Source: Heterotrichella gracilis (lineage: Eukaryota; Sar; Xanthophyceae; Tribonematales; Xanthonemataceae). Taken from it: a DNA stretch of 64,000 nucleotides. Location of the stretch: positions 310,001 to 374,000 of the forward strand of contig JAULBX010025829.1 of the NCBI GenBank assembly GCA_032358255.1, written 5' to 3'. The position numbers and the translations under genes are program-made. Positions 17,741 to 27,737 of this stretch are shown here, piece by piece (position 1 is the stretch's first letter; each line of letters opens with the position of its first letter). The notes under the pieces are model-generated. The model saw only the letters and a program-made list of their open reading frames with translations. It was not told the origin of the DNA and made no database searches.

Positions 17741-18511
17741 ATGGACGAACGCGCAAGCTCTTTTTTAAAGCTTTTAAAAATAATGGATGAACTTAGGGAA
17801 CAATGCCCCTGGGATAAAAAACAAACCATTGAAAGTATTAGACATTTAACAATTGAAGAGACCTACGAATTAAGCGATGCTATTTTAAAGGGCAATATGC
17901 CTGAAATTAAAAAAGAATTGGGTGATATTTTATTACACATTGTTTTTTACGCGCGTATCGCAAGTGAAACTAAAGCTTTCGACATAAAAGATGTAATTGA
18001 TGGTTTATGTGAGAAACTTATTTTCAGGCATCCTCATATCTATGGTGATGTAAAGGCCGAAACAGAAGAACAGGTAAAACAAAACTGGGAACAACTAAAA
18101 CAAAAAGAAAAAGGTGGCAACACTTCTGTACTTTCTGGCGTGCCTAATAGCATGCCTGCTTTATTAAAAGCTTACCGTATACAAGAAAAAGCCCGTGCGG
18201 TAGGCTTTGATTGGGACGATCCCAGCCAGGTATTTGAAAAAGTGAAAGAAGAATTATCGGAATTTGAAGCTGAAATAAAAAACAAAGACATAAAGGCTGC
18301 CGAAAAAGAATTTGGTGATGTTATGTTCTCATTAATTAATTATGCGCGTTTTTTAAATATCAATCCGGAAGATGCTCTGGAGCAAACGAACAAAAAATTC
18401 ATAAAACGTTTTGGCTATATGGAATCCAAAGTAAAAGAAAAAGGCAAGCAGATCGCTGATTGTAAACTCGAAGAGTTAGATATTTACTGGAACGAAGCAA
18501 AAAAAATATAA
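17741..18511 (+). CDS. mazG: MazG nucleoside triphosphate pyrophosphohydrolase
   Basis: This is a 256-residue cytosolic enzyme that hydrolyses (d)NTPs to monophosphates plus pyrophosphate, usually seen as house-cleaning. It has the tandem two-domain architecture of E. coli-type MazG (263 residues). The first domain contains CPWDKKQT, EETYEL and ELGDILLH (about 20-65), the ExxE...ExxD metal-binding pattern. The second has VKEELSEFE and EFGDVMFSLINYAR (about 167-197). I start at the ATG at 17741 (MDERASSFLKLL); the frame opens 17 codons earlier at a GTG, but those residues match nothing in the family. It heads an operon with the PAP2 gene, one base apart. Confidence 0.95.
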   Translation: MDERASSFLKLLKIMDELREQCPWDKKQTIESIRHLTIEETYELSDAILKGNMPEIKKELGDILLHIVFYARIASETKAFDIKDVIDGLCEKLIFRHPHIYGDVKAETEEQVKQNWEQLKQKEKGGNTSVLSGVPNSMPALLKAYRIQEKARAVGFDWDDPSQVFEKVKEELSEFEAEIKNKDIKAAEKEFGDVMFSLINYARFLNINPEDALEQTNKKFIKRFGYMESKVKEKGKQIADCKLEELDIYWNEAKKI

Positions 18512-18512
18512 G

Positions 18513-19172
18513 TTGAAGCAATTCATAAAAAATAACTGGTTCTATTATTTTCTTTACATTATTGTTCTTTGTTGGGCAGCCTATTATTTATTTCAGATCG
18601 ATAAAGTAGCCCTTCATTTAAAAATAAATGCATACGTTGGCAACCCCATCATTGATACTTTTTTTAAGTATTTCACCCATGTTGGCGACGGCATATTCGC
18701 GGTTTTTGTAGGCCTTATAATTTTAATCATAAATATTCGCAAAGGCATATTTGTTTTAAGCGCTTATATTATATCTGGTTTATTTACCTCTCTTTTAAAA
18801 AATTATTATTACGATGTAAACCGACCGCATTTTGTTTTTGACTTTTTTGTTCAGAATGCTAAAGTAAATTATGTTGAAGGCGTTGAAATGGCCGGCCTTA
18901 ATAGTTTTCCCAGCGGGCACGCAACCTCGGCTTTCGCAGTATTTACATGCCTGGCTTTACTTACAAATAACCAGCTTTTGAAATTTGTATTTTTTATTTT
19001 AGCGCTTGTTTCGGCGTTTAGCCGTACTTATTTATCGCAGCACTGGTTAGTGGATATTACTTTTGGAAGTATGATCGGAACCGTTACAGCAACTTTATTC
19101 TATTTTATTTTTATGCATGGCAAAAAAATGCAAAAATTAGACAAACCACTTTTTAATTTTAAAAGATCTTGA
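18513..19172 (+). CDS. PAP2-family membrane phosphatase
   Basis: This is a 219-residue integral membrane protein with about six hydrophobic segments and the acid-phosphatase triad. C1 is LLKNYYYDVNRP, with slightly longer spacing than the canonical KX6RP. C2 is PSGHATSAF (His about 136) and C3 is SRTYLSQHWLVDI. Relatives dephosphorylate undecaprenyl pyrophosphate, phosphatidylglycerophosphate or lipid A at the periplasmic face; the substrate cannot be told from the sequence. The start is the TTG at 18513, one base after the mazG stop, with no ATG nearby. Its stop overlaps the start of the downstream glycosyltransferase gene (TTGA), so the two are translationally coupled. That link makes a lipid-carrier or lipid A role attractive but unproven. 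Confidence 0.9.
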   Translation: MKQFIKNNWFYYFLYIIVLCWAAYYLFQIDKVALHLKINAYVGNPIIDTFFKYFTHVGDGIFAVFVGLIILIINIRKGIFVLSAYIISGLFTSLLKNYYYDVNRPHFVFDFFVQNAKVNYVEGVEMAGLNSFPSGHATSAFAVFTCLALLTNNQLLKFVFFILALVSAFSRTYLSQHWLVDITFGSMIGTVTATLFYFIFMHGKKMQKLDKPLFNFKRS

Positions 19173-20890
19173 GCCTTAAAAATAATACGCTTGTCATTTT
19201 TTTGATCGCATTAATTTCTGCGGTTATTTTTATTCCCTTCATCGGCAACTGTCCTTTATTTGATTGGGATGAAATTAACTTCGCCGAATGCGCCCGCGAA
19301 ATGCTTGTCTCAGGAAACTATTCGCGTGTTCAATTAAATTACCGGCCCTTTTGGGAAAAGCCTCCCGTTTTTATCTGGCTGCAAGCTGCGAGTATGAATA
19401 TTTTTGGCGTGAACGAATTTGCAGCGCGTTTACCAAATGCTATTTGCAGTATAATTTCATTAATAACAATTTACTTTATTGGCAAAAAATTCCACTCTCA
19501 AAAATTTGGTATCATTTGGGCATTTTTATACGGCGCCAGCCTGTTGCCACACCTTTATTTTAAATCGGGAATAATAGATCCGTGGTTTAACTTATTTATT
19601 TTTATAGCTGTATACAATTGCATTCAATTTATTAATAACCCTAACGGCAAAAAAGAAGTTGTTAACGCGCTTTTAGCCGGTTTATTTTTAGGAGGCGCTG
19701 TATTAACCAAAGGTCCGGCTGCTATTGTAATTGTTGGTTTAACTCTACTTGCTTATTTTATATGGACAAAACAATTAAAATTATTTCTTTCAAAACCATT
19801 TTTAATTTTTGCCGTAACTACACTTTTTGTTTCGGGTAGTTGGTTTTTAATAGAGTGGCTTAAAGGCAACCAGGATGTTATAAAAGAATTTATTGATTAC
19901 CAGGTGCGTTTAATCACTACTGAAGATAGCGGACATAGTGGTCCATTCATTTATCATTTTGTTATTTTACTTATTGGTTGTTTTCCTGCTTCTTTAATTT
20001 TTATTGCTTCGTATTTAAACTATAAAGATCTTACCCCTTACCAAAAACAGATCCGTAAAATTTTTATTTGTTTATTTTGGGTAGTTCTTTTACTTTTTTC
20101 TATCGCACAAACAAAAATTGTACACTATTCTTCTCTGTGTTATTATCCATTAACCTTTGTTGCTACCATTGGTATTGTGCAAAATTTTGAGCGCTTAACA
20201 TTTAAAACTTCATTAAAATTTCTTTATTGGTTAGTAGCCGGCGTACTTACAATTGCATTTGCAGCCATAGGCATGATAAACATTTTAAAACCCGCAATTA
20301 TTAATAGTGGTTTAATTAAGGATGATTTTGCCATTCAGAATTTAAATGCAGATGTACATTGGACAGGTTTTGAATCTTTTATAGTGCTTGCTTTTTTAAT
20401 TTCAGCAATTCTTGTTTATATGGCTATAAACAAACATAAGATCAAATTGTTATACTATGGCATGTTCTTTAACCTATTGTTTATTTACCTTACCATAAAT
20501 GTTATGGTACCAAAAGTGGAACAATACTCCCAACATGCGGCTATAGAATTTTATCAAGCTTGCAGTAAACATGATTGTTACATTGAGACACACGGTTTTA
20601 AAAGTTACGCCTATCTTTTTTATTCAAATAGAACGCCAAAAGATTATAATAATAAAGAACAGATAAGGATATCGAACGAAATGCAGGATGTGTGGGAAAA
20701 GAACGGCACATCGCGTTTGGTTAGCTTTCCAATGGCAAATCTATATTGGATGGAACATTTTCCGGTTGATAAACCTGCATATATAGTTTCAAAGATGGAA
20801 TACGAGGCAGAATTGCGTCAAATTCCTGAACTAAAGGAACTTTATAGCAAGAATGGTTTCTGTTTTTTTGTGAAAATGCCTGCCAAATAG
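19169..20890 (+). CDS. GT39 / ArnT-like membrane glycosyltransferase
   Basis: This is a 573-residue polytopic protein with about eleven hydrophobic helices. The N-terminal loop PLFDWDEINFAECAREML carries the acidic Asp-Glu motif of GT-C (PMT_2/ArnT) enzymes, which transfer a sugar from a polyprenyl-phosphate donor at the periplasmic side of the inner membrane. A soluble C-terminal part of about 130 residues follows the last helix. It begins at a TTG overlapping the PAP2 stop by 4 bases. Candidate acceptors are lipid A or protein; the coupled PAP2 phosphatase hints at lipid A or undecaprenyl-phosphate recycling, but this is inference. It does not closely match ArnT itself, so no gene symbol is given. 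Confidence 0.87.
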   Translation: MSLKNNTLVIFLIALISAVIFIPFIGNCPLFDWDEINFAECAREMLVSGNYSRVQLNYRPFWEKPPVFIWLQAASMNIFGVNEFAARLPNAICSIISLITIYFIGKKFHSQKFGIIWAFLYGASLLPHLYFKSGIIDPWFNLFIFIAVYNCIQFINNPNGKKEVVNALLAGLFLGGAVLTKGPAAIVIVGLTLLAYFIWTKQLKLFLSKPFLIFAVTTLFVSGSWFLIEWLKGNQDVIKEFIDYQVRLITTEDSGHSGPFIYHFVILLIGCFPASLIFIASYLNYKDLTPYQKQIRKIFICLFWVVLLLFSIAQTKIVHYSSLCYYPLTFVATIGIVQNFERLTFKTSLKFLYWLVAGVLTIAFAAIGMINILKPAIINSGLIKDDFAIQNLNADVHWTGFESFIVLAFLISAILVYMAINKHKIKLLYYGMFFNLLFIYLTINVMVPKVEQYSQHAAIEFYQACSKHDCYIETHGFKSYAYLFYSNRTPKDYNNKEQIRISNEMQDVWEKNGTSRLVSFPMANLYWMEHFPVDKPAYIVSKMEYEAELRQIPELKELYSKNGFCFFVKMPAK

Positions 20891-20952
20891 TCTAGTTTTT
20901 TTGCTGGCACAAAATATGATTTACTCTTATTACTAATTAAAGAAAAAAAGCT

Positions 20953-23388
20953 ATGAATTTTGGAGATATGGATGAGATAACCTTTAAACAAGGGCTTGAT
21001 GAGGATTCGGATTTTATTCCCTTATTAAGCAGTGAAGATGAAGATACGATGCAGAATGAGAAAATTCCCGATATTCTGCCAATATTACCGCTTCGTAACA
21101 CCGTTCTGTTTCCCGGTGTTGTTATACCTATTACGGTTGGTCGTGATAAATCAATACAACTAATAAAAGACTACAACAAAGGCGATAAGACCATTGGTGT
21201 TGTTGCCCAAAAAAGCGACACCGTAGAAGAACCTACTGAATTAGATCTTTACAGTGTTGGCACGGTTGCACAAATAATAAAAATGTTGCGCATGCCTGAT
21301 GGTAATACCACCATTATCATTCAGGGAAAAAGAAGGTTTAAAATTGATGAGTTCATTCAAACGGATCCTTATCACAAAGCAAAAGTTTCTGCATTTGATG
21401 AAGTGAAACCACCAAAAACAGATAAAGAATTTAATGCCATTATTTCTAATTTAAAAGAAACCTCGGTGCAGATCGTAAAGATCTCGCCAAACATTCCGAG
21501 CGATGCAAGTTTTGCGATAAATAATATTGACAGCCCTACATTCCTGGTCAATTTTATTTCTTCTAACATGAATGCAACAACAGCAGATAAACAAAAAATG
21601 CTGGAAGTTGCAAATTTAAAAGACCGTAGTTTATTAGTACTCGAAAATTTAAACAAAGAATTTCAAATTTTAGAATTACGTAACCAGATCCAGAACAAAA
21701 CTAAAATGGACCTGGACAAACAACAACGCGAATATTTTTTAAACGCACAAATTAAAACCATCCAGGAAGAATTAGGAGGAAATAATTTTGAGCAGGAAAT
21801 AAATGGCTATTTAGAAAAAGCCAAAACAAAAAAATGGAGCGATGAAATAAAAGAAGTATTTGAAAAACAAATTGCCAAGCTGCAACGCATGAATCCTAAC
21901 GCGGCAGAGTATGGCATTCAAACAAATTACATTGAATTATTATTGGAGTTACCATGGAACGAAATAACCCATGATAATTTTGATCTTAAACATGCCGAAA
22001 GTATTTTAGATGAAGATCATTTTGGTTTAGAGAAAGTGAAAGAGCGCATCATTGAGCATTTAGCTGTTTTAAAATTAAAAGGAAATTTAAAATCACCTAT
22101 CATTTGTTTATACGGGCCTCCCGGAGTTGGTAAAACCTCTTTAGGAAAAAGTATTGCAAAAGCTTTGAACCGTAAATATGTACGTATGAGTTTAGGTGGT
22201 TTAAAAGACGAGAGTGAGATTCGCGGTCACCGTAAAACCTATATTGGTGCAATGCCCGGCAGGATCTTACAAAATTTAAAAAAAGTACAATCCTCCAATC
22301 CTGTTTTTATATTAGATGAAATTGATAAAGTTGGAAGCGATTATCATGGCGACCCCTCGTCTGCTTTATTGGAAGTATTAGATCCGGAACAAAACTCTAA
22401 TTTTTATGATAACTTCTTAGAGTTAGATTATGATCTTAGTAAAGTAATGTTCATCGCCACTTGTAATAATCTTTCAAATATCCAACCTGCGTTACGCGAC
22501 AGAATGGAGATCATTGAAGTGAATGGTTATACGGTTGAAGAAAAATTAGAGATCGCAAAAAGACATTTAATACCAAAACAAGTTGAAGAAAGCGGTTTAA
22601 AAAAATCGCAGTTAAAGATAACTGATAAAGTACTGGAATTTTTAATTGAAACCTATACTGCCGAAAGTGGTGTGCGTAATTTAGAAAAAAAGATCTCGAA
22701 AATTGCTCGTAATACTGCAGTGCACATAGCACGCGAAGAGGATATTCCAAAGATCACCGAAGAATCTGTTGTAAAAATATTAGGTCCATCGCATATTAAA
22801 GATAAATACCAGGGCAACGATATTGCCGGTGTAGTTACAGGTTTAGCATGGACCCAAGTTGGCGGTGATATTTTATTTATTGAAACAAGTTTAAGCAAAA
22901 GTAAGGCCGGCAAATTAACCTTAACGGGTAACCTTGGTGATGTGATGAAAGAAAGTGCCACACTTGCCCTAGAATATTTAAAAGCGCATCCGCATTTAAT
23001 TGATGCAGATGCTGATACTTTTGAGAATCACAACATACACATACATGTGCCGGAAGGTGGCACACCAAAAGACGGCCCAAGTGCGGGTATTGCTATGCTT
23101 ACTTCGTTAGCAAGCGCCTTTACAAAACGTAAAGTTAAAAAGGCTTTGGCTATGACCGGCGAAATTACCTTACGTGGTAAAGTGTTACCTGTTGGTGGCA
23201 TAAAAGAAAAAATATTAGCAGCCAAACGCGCAGGTATTAAAGAAATTATTTTGTGCATCGACAATAAAAAAGATGTTGATGATATTAAAGCCGATTATTT
23301 AAAAGGTGTAACCTTTCATTACGTTACACAAATGGAAGATGTGTTGAAACTGGCTCTATTGAAAGAAAAGGTGAAGGAGAGTATTTAA
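20953..23388 (+). CDS. lon: Lon ATP-dependent protease
   Basis: This is an 811-residue cytosolic AAA+ serine protease that degrades misfolded and regulatory proteins. The N-terminal LAN domain begins DILPILPLRNTVLFPGV. The AAA module has Walker A GPPGVGKT (388-395) and Walker B PVFILDEIDKV. The protease domain carries KDGPSAG with catalytic S710 and GGIKEKILAAKRAG with K753, exactly the 43-residue spacing of the E. coli Ser679/Lys722 dyad. An acidic N-terminal extension (EDEDTMQNEK) precedes the LAN domain. ATG at 20953 in a 62-base gap after the glycosyltransferase. The stop overlaps by 4 bases the stop of the convergent efflux adaptor gene. No heat-shock promoter is obvious in the short upstream gap. 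Confidence 0.98.
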   Translation: MNFGDMDEITFKQGLDEDSDFIPLLSSEDEDTMQNEKIPDILPILPLRNTVLFPGVVIPITVGRDKSIQLIKDYNKGDKTIGVVAQKSDTVEEPTELDLYSVGTVAQIIKMLRMPDGNTTIIIQGKRRFKIDEFIQTDPYHKAKVSAFDEVKPPKTDKEFNAIISNLKETSVQIVKISPNIPSDASFAINNIDSPTFLVNFISSNMNATTADKQKMLEVANLKDRSLLVLENLNKEFQILELRNQIQNKTKMDLDKQQREYFLNAQIKTIQEELGGNNFEQEINGYLEKAKTKKWSDEIKEVFEKQIAKLQRMNPNAAEYGIQTNYIELLLELPWNEITHDNFDLKHAESILDEDHFGLEKVKERIIEHLAVLKLKGNLKSPIICLYGPPGVGKTSLGKSIAKALNRKYVRMSLGGLKDESEIRGHRKTYIGAMPGRILQNLKKVQSSNPVFILDEIDKVGSDYHGDPSSALLEVLDPEQNSNFYDNFLELDYDLSKVMFIATCNNLSNIQPALRDRMEIIEVNGYTVEEKLEIAKRHLIPKQVEESGLKKSQLKITDKVLEFLIETYTAESGVRNLEKKISKIARNTAVHIAREEDIPKITEESVVKILGPSHIKDKYQGNDIAGVVTGLAWTQVGGDILFIETSLSKSKAGKLTLTGNLGDVMKESATLALEYLKAHPHLIDADADTFENHNIHIHVPEGGTPKDGPSAGIAMLTSLASAFTKRKVKKALAMTGEITLRGKVLPVGGIKEKILAAKRAGIKEIILCIDNKKDVDDIKADYLKGVTFHYVTQMEDVLKLALLKEKVKESI

Positions 23389-24485
23389 TTCTTTATAGTT
23401 GCCAATTGCGGCAATTTTATCTTATCGCCTTTTTTTACGCCTTCTAAAATTTCTATATTAATTCCATCTGAGAGACCGGTCTTTATAAAACGTTTTTCAA
23501 ATTTTTGATTACCGGTTTCCACTTCTACAAAGGTTTTTTCTTTTTCAAATTGCAAAACACTTTCGGGGATAGCTAATACATTTTCTTTCTTCGCTAAAAT
23601 AATATCTGCGTTGGCGCTATAACCGGCGCGTAAAAATGCAGAATTATCTTTGTTAATAGAAGCGCGGATCAAAAATTGAATAGCACCATTTTCTGTCACA
23701 CCTTTTGGTGCAATGTATTCTAACTTGGCATTAAAACTTTCCTTATCAATAGCGCCAATTGTCAATACAATATCCATATTGGTTTGCACCTTCCCTACTT
23801 CACTCTCATCCAACTTTCCTTCAAAGATCATTTCGCCCATGTTAGCCACAGAACAAATAGTTGTGCCTTCATTAAAAGTATTACTTTCAATTACCTGTCC
23901 GCCTTCTTTTACAGGAACATCTAACACCATACCTGTAATGGTAGATTTTACAAAAGTATTCGACGTAGAGCCGGATGTTTTAGAGACACCTTCTTTAATG
24001 ATCTGTAATTGGTTTTGCGCTGCCTCCAGTTCTGTTTGGTTGGATTTCAAACGCAAATCATAGTTCTGAAAATCTGATTTTGAAATAACATTTTGGTCGA
24101 GCAATATTTTATTACGATCATATTCAATTTTAGAATTATCGTAATTTATTTGCGCGGCGCTTATCCTATTCTCGGCATTGGCCAGGTTAAGCATATTTGG
24201 AATGATCTTTATTTTAGCAATTACATCGCCTTGTTTTATTTGCTGTCCTGCAATGATATAAAGCTTTTCAATAATGCCACTTACCTGCGACTTCATGTTC
24301 ACTTCTTTACGCGGCGTTACAGAACCCGTAGCAACAGTTTTTTTAACGATACTTGTATCAAACGGGCTTACAGTTTTAAAAATCTCGGGTGGTGTCTGCG
24401 ATTTCTCAAACAGAAAGTAAAACGTCCAGATGATAAGGCTCAAAAAGCCAACTATTAAAATGATATTTCTTATTTTTTTGATCAT
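23385..24485 (-). CDS. Periplasmic adaptor (HlyD/MacA-like membrane fusion protein)
   Basis: This is a 366-residue protein with one N-terminal membrane anchor (NIILIVGFLSLIIWTFYFLF). A split lipoyl/barrel-sandwich domain (KSQVSGIIEKLYIIAGQQIKQG and DVPVKEGGQV) and an alpha-hairpin between about residues 97 and 165 follow. It ends with beta-barrel and membrane-proximal domains. This is the architecture of MacA-type adaptors, which link an inner-membrane ABC transporter to an outer-membrane channel. It is the last gene of a four-gene reverse-strand operon: ATPase, permease, permease, adaptor. No TolC-like gene is in the operon. Substrate unknown; macrolide, peptide or lipoprotein export are the usual possibilities. 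Confidence 0.92.
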   Translation of the reverse strand: MIKKIRNIILIVGFLSLIIWTFYFLFEKSQTPPEIFKTVSPFDTSIVKKTVATGSVTPRKEVNMKSQVSGIIEKLYIIAGQQIKQGDVIAKIKIIPNMLNLANAENRISAAQINYDNSKIEYDRNKILLDQNVISKSDFQNYDLRLKSNQTELEAAQNQLQIIKEGVSKTSGSTSNTFVKSTITGMVLDVPVKEGGQVIESNTFNEGTTICSVANMGEMIFEGKLDESEVGKVQTNMDIVLTIGAIDKESFNAKLEYIAPKGVTENGAIQFLIRASINKDNSAFLRAGYSANADIILAKKENVLAIPESVLQFEKEKTFVEVETGNQKFEKRFIKTGLSDGINIEILEGVKKGDKIKLPQLATIKN

Positions 24486-24527
24486 ATAATTCTTATTAAT
24501 TATTCGTTCTTAATTTTAAATTAATTT

Positions 24528-25781
24528 CTATTCTGCTCTCAAGGCCTCTACTGGTTTTATTGATACTGCTTTGCGCGCAGGGATTAAACCGGCAATGGCG
24601 CCGCTTACAATTAAAACTGTTAAAGCTTTTAATGCAACTGAAAGATCAACCGTTGGATTAGTGAACATCTCACCGGATTCACCTATCATAGAATTTAATA
24701 ATTCTAATAAACCAATGGCAGTTACCAAACCAAAATAACCTGATATTGCCGTTAAAAAAACAGCTTCAATTAAAATTTGCCCAATAATTTGAGAGGGTAC
24801 TGCACCTAAAGCGCGCTTTACACCAATTTCTTTGGTGCGTTCTTTCACAACTATCAGCATAATATTACTGATACCAATAACACCAGCCAACAAAGTACCA
24901 ATACCCACTATCCAAATCAAGATCTCTATGCCAATAAAAAGACCATTGAGCTTATTATACTCAACCGCCATGTTCCAATGTCCTATTGCCTTCAGATCAT
25001 CAGGTGCAATTTTATGTCGCTCTCTTAAAACAGAAAGTACTTTTTCTTCCGATACTTCTGCGGGAACATCGTCTTTCGACTTAATTGCAAACCAGCCAAC
25101 CACATCGCCCATATTAAATGCATTTTGAAAGGTGCTGAACGGGATATTTACGCGTTGTGATTGCTGCCTTCCTTCATCTCCCCCGGCAGCAGGAATGGTT
25201 AATCCAACTACTTTAAAATAAACTCCATTCACACGAATATATTCGCCAATTACATTTTCGTCTTTTTTAAATAACATTTGTGCAACCCTTGGGCCAATAA
25301 CACAGATCTTTCTTTTTTCTTTAATATCCAGGTCGTTTATAAAACGTCCTTTGCTTATTCTCACCTGTGCAATTTCTGTAGAGTTCGGAAAGCTGGCCTG
25401 TATCTCGCATGGAGCAGTTTTTAATCCACGAACAACATTATTCGCACCTTCGTATCCACCCAATTGATTTAACGGCGAAACAACGTCCAGGTCGGGCATT
25501 TGTTTTATAGCTTCAACATCAGCAAGATTAAAATTAAAATTTCTTCCAGGCTTCATGCCCTTATATGCTTTCGTAGTTTGTTGTGTCCATATAAAAAAAC
25601 TATTTGTTGCGGTACCTGCAAATTCTTTTAAGATGCCATTACGCAAACCGTTACCAGAGCCAAGCATGATCACCAACATAAAGATCCCCCAAAAAACACC
25701 GAGCATAGTCAGAAAGGTTCGTAATTTATTTTTACGAATGGTTGCAAATATCTCCTGCCAGTTATCGCGTTCAAATATCAT
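24528..25781 (-). CDS. MacB-like ABC transporter permease (second)
   Basis: This is a 417-residue permease with a membrane helix at about 20-42 (LRTFLTMLGVFWGIFMLVIM) and a large periplasmic MacB_PCD domain. A C-terminal FtsX-like domain carries three helices and the family loop VVKERTKEIGVKRALGA. It lacks a nucleotide-binding domain, which is supplied by the separate ATPase gene at 27078. Its ATG abuts the stop of the preceding permease gene with no gap. The two permeases are homologous throughout, suggesting a heterodimeric transporter arising by duplication. Expected topology is four membrane segments with a periplasmic stalk that contacts the adaptor. Confidence 0.92.
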   Translation of the reverse strand: MIFERDNWQEIFATIRKNKLRTFLTMLGVFWGIFMLVIMLGSGNGLRNGILKEFAGTATNSFFIWTQQTTKAYKGMKPGRNFNFNLADVEAIKQMPDLDVVSPLNQLGGYEGANNVVRGLKTAPCEIQASFPNSTEIAQVRISKGRFINDLDIKEKRKICVIGPRVAQMLFKKDENVIGEYIRVNGVYFKVVGLTIPAAGGDEGRQQSQRVNIPFSTFQNAFNMGDVVGWFAIKSKDDVPAEVSEEKVLSVLRERHKIAPDDLKAIGHWNMAVEYNKLNGLFIGIEILIWIVGIGTLLAGVIGISNIMLIVVKERTKEIGVKRALGAVPSQIIGQILIEAVFLTAISGYFGLVTAIGLLELLNSMIGESGEMFTNPTVDLSVALKALTVLIVSGAIAGLIPARKAVSIKPVEALRAE

Positions 25782-27011
25782 TTAACCTTCTCTTAATGCT
25801 GTTATAGGTTCAACTCTTGCCGCTTTTATTGCAGGAAAAAACCCTGCCAGAGCGCCTGCCAAAATTATTAATCCAACTGATAACAATGCGATACTTATGT
25901 TCACATTTGGATTCTTAAAAAAATCTCCTTCTAAACCCGCGGCTTTTAACCCTTCCACAACACCAATGCCCGCTAGCAATCCAACATAACCTGCAATTGA
26001 GGTTATAAAAACAGACTCCTGGATTATTAACGACACAATCGAGAATGGCGTTGCACCAAGCGCTTTTCTCACCCCAATTTCTTTTGTACGTTCTTTTACA
26101 ATTATCATCATAATATTACTTACACCCACTACGCCGGCTATCAATGTAAAAATACCAATAATTAAAATAAATATTTTAATGCCGTCCAACATCGACATAA
26201 TGCGAACGTATTCAACATTATTGTTTGAAACATTCAAAGCATTTATATCCATTGGATTAAAATGATATTTTTTTGCAAGATTTTTTCTTATTTCATCTGC
26301 GATCAATTCGCTTCCTTCAACGCTCACTGTACCCGTGCTTGCCCATATGGTACCAACGTGGTCTTTACCATTACTGATACGCTGTTCTGTTAATAAAGGA
26401 ACATAGATACGGTCGTTATCACCTTTACCGGGATCATTAAAAACACCAACTACTTTATATTTTGTTCCTGCAGCATCTATGAATTTATTGATCGGGTCTT
26501 CCTTTTTAAATAAAGCATCACGAACAGGAATACCAATTACACAAACTTTTCTGAATTCATTAAAATCAATTTCATTAATAAAACGTCCTGAAATTATTTT
26601 TGCTTTTTCGAGAAGGTAATGATCGGGCGCAACCGGACGAACCATAAAACCCGCGTGCTCATTTTTGTAAGAAAGTATCTTCGTTTGTTGTCCATTACTA
26701 ACGGCTGTTGCATGATCAATACCTGCAATATTCTTTTGAATATGATAAAAATCGGCATTGTGCAATTGTATCGTTCTTCCGGGTTTATAGCCCTCATAAG
26801 CCATGCTGGTCATGCCGCCATCCACCCAAATGCTATTGGCAGCATCATTGCCAAATTGTTCCTGAGCGCCATTTCGTAATCCCTGGCCGGCGGCTAATAA
26901 AATAATAAGAATAAAAATTCCCCACGCCACACTAAAAGCCGTGAGTATGGTACGAAGTTTATTCTTCTTAATGGTTCCTAATATTTCTTGCCACTTATCT
27001 AAATCAAACAT
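25782..27011 (-). CDS. MacB-like ABC transporter permease (first)
   Basis: This is a 409-residue paralog of the next gene in the operon. The N-terminal helix (LRTILTAFSVAWGIFILIILLA) is followed by a MacB periplasmic core domain. A C-terminal FtsX module contains IVKERTKEIGVRKALGATP and ends PITALREG. The two permeases share the start pattern (DxWQEI...KKNKLRT) and the loop, but their periplasmic domains differ, as expected of a heterodimer. It starts at ATG 27011, 66 bases after the ATPase stop. Together with the ATPase and adaptor it forms a tripartite-type exporter. Confidence 0.92.
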   Translation of the reverse strand: MFDLDKWQEILGTIKKNKLRTILTAFSVAWGIFILIILLAAGQGLRNGAQEQFGNDAANSIWVDGGMTSMAYEGYKPGRTIQLHNADFYHIQKNIAGIDHATAVSNGQQTKILSYKNEHAGFMVRPVAPDHYLLEKAKIISGRFINEIDFNEFRKVCVIGIPVRDALFKKEDPINKFIDAAGTKYKVVGVFNDPGKGDNDRIYVPLLTEQRISNGKDHVGTIWASTGTVSVEGSELIADEIRKNLAKKYHFNPMDINALNVSNNNVEYVRIMSMLDGIKIFILIIGIFTLIAGVVGVSNIMMIIVKERTKEIGVRKALGATPFSIVSLIIQESVFITSIAGYVGLLAGIGVVEGLKAAGLEGDFFKNPNVNISIALLSVGLIILAGALAGFFPAIKAARVEPITALREG

Positions 27012-27077
27012 TGTTATTTAAGATATAAGATTTATGATGTAAGATTTAATATTCGCATTACTTCTAAAATCTAATTT

Positions 27078-27737
27078 CTAAATTATTAATCCGTCCTTTA
27101 ATCGTATGGTCCTATCAGTTAACGCAGCAATATCATTTTCGTGTGTAACCAATACAATTGTTTTACCTTGTTTATGAATATCTTTAAAAATGTCCATTAC
27201 CTCTATAGAGGTTTGCGAATCTAAAGCTCCGGTTGGTTCATCGGCAAAAATAACTTTGGGATTACTTATCAATGCACGGGCAATTGCAACACGTTGTTTT
27301 TGTCCACCACTTAATTCGCTCGGCAAATGATTGGCCCAATCGAGTAGTCCCATACGGTCTAAATATTCCAAAGCTTTTTTATTACGCTCCTTGCGTGAAA
27401 CTTTCTGGTAATATAATGGTAAAGCCACATTTTCCATGGCATTTTTAAATGACAATAAATTAAACGATTGAAAAACAAAGCCCAAGAACTGGTTGCGCAG
27501 CTGAGCTGCTTTTTTTTGAGAAAGATCTTTAATGAGCGTATTATTAAGGTGATAATTGCCCGAATCGTAATTATCTAAAATACCGAGGATATTTAATAGG
27601 GTTGACTTACCTGAACCTGAAGAACCCATAATGGAAACAAATTCGCCCTCTTTTATATGCAGATCGATGCCTTTTAGTACTTCAAAAGAGGCCTCTGCGA
27701 GTTGATAAGATTTACGGAGTTGATCAAGCTTAATCAC
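27078..27737 (-). CDS. ABC transporter ATP-binding protein (MacB/LolD type)
   Basis: This is a 219-residue cytosolic ATPase and the first gene of the exporter operon. Walker A is GSSGSGKST (38-46), the Q-loop is at Q90, the signature LSGGQ at 142-146 and Walker B VIFADEPTG with D166/E167. The switch histidine is H199 in LVTHEND. Length and sequence fit the LolD/MacB/FtsE subfamily that drives mechanotransmission transporters rather than channel-type export. The start is a GTG at 27737 (MIKLDQLRKSY); no ATG gives a better N-terminus. It is divergent from the Wzz-like gene at 27858, with 120 bases between. Confidence 0.95.
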   Translation of the reverse strand: MIKLDQLRKSYQLAEASFEVLKGIDLHIKEGEFVSIMGSSGSGKSTLLNILGILDNYDSGNYHLNNTLIKDLSQKKAAQLRNQFLGFVFQSFNLLSFKNAMENVALPLYYQKVSRKERNKKALEYLDRMGLLDWANHLPSELSGGQKQRVAIARALISNPKVIFADEPTGALDSQTSIEVMDIFKDIHKQGKTIVLVTHENDIAALTDRTIRLKDGLII

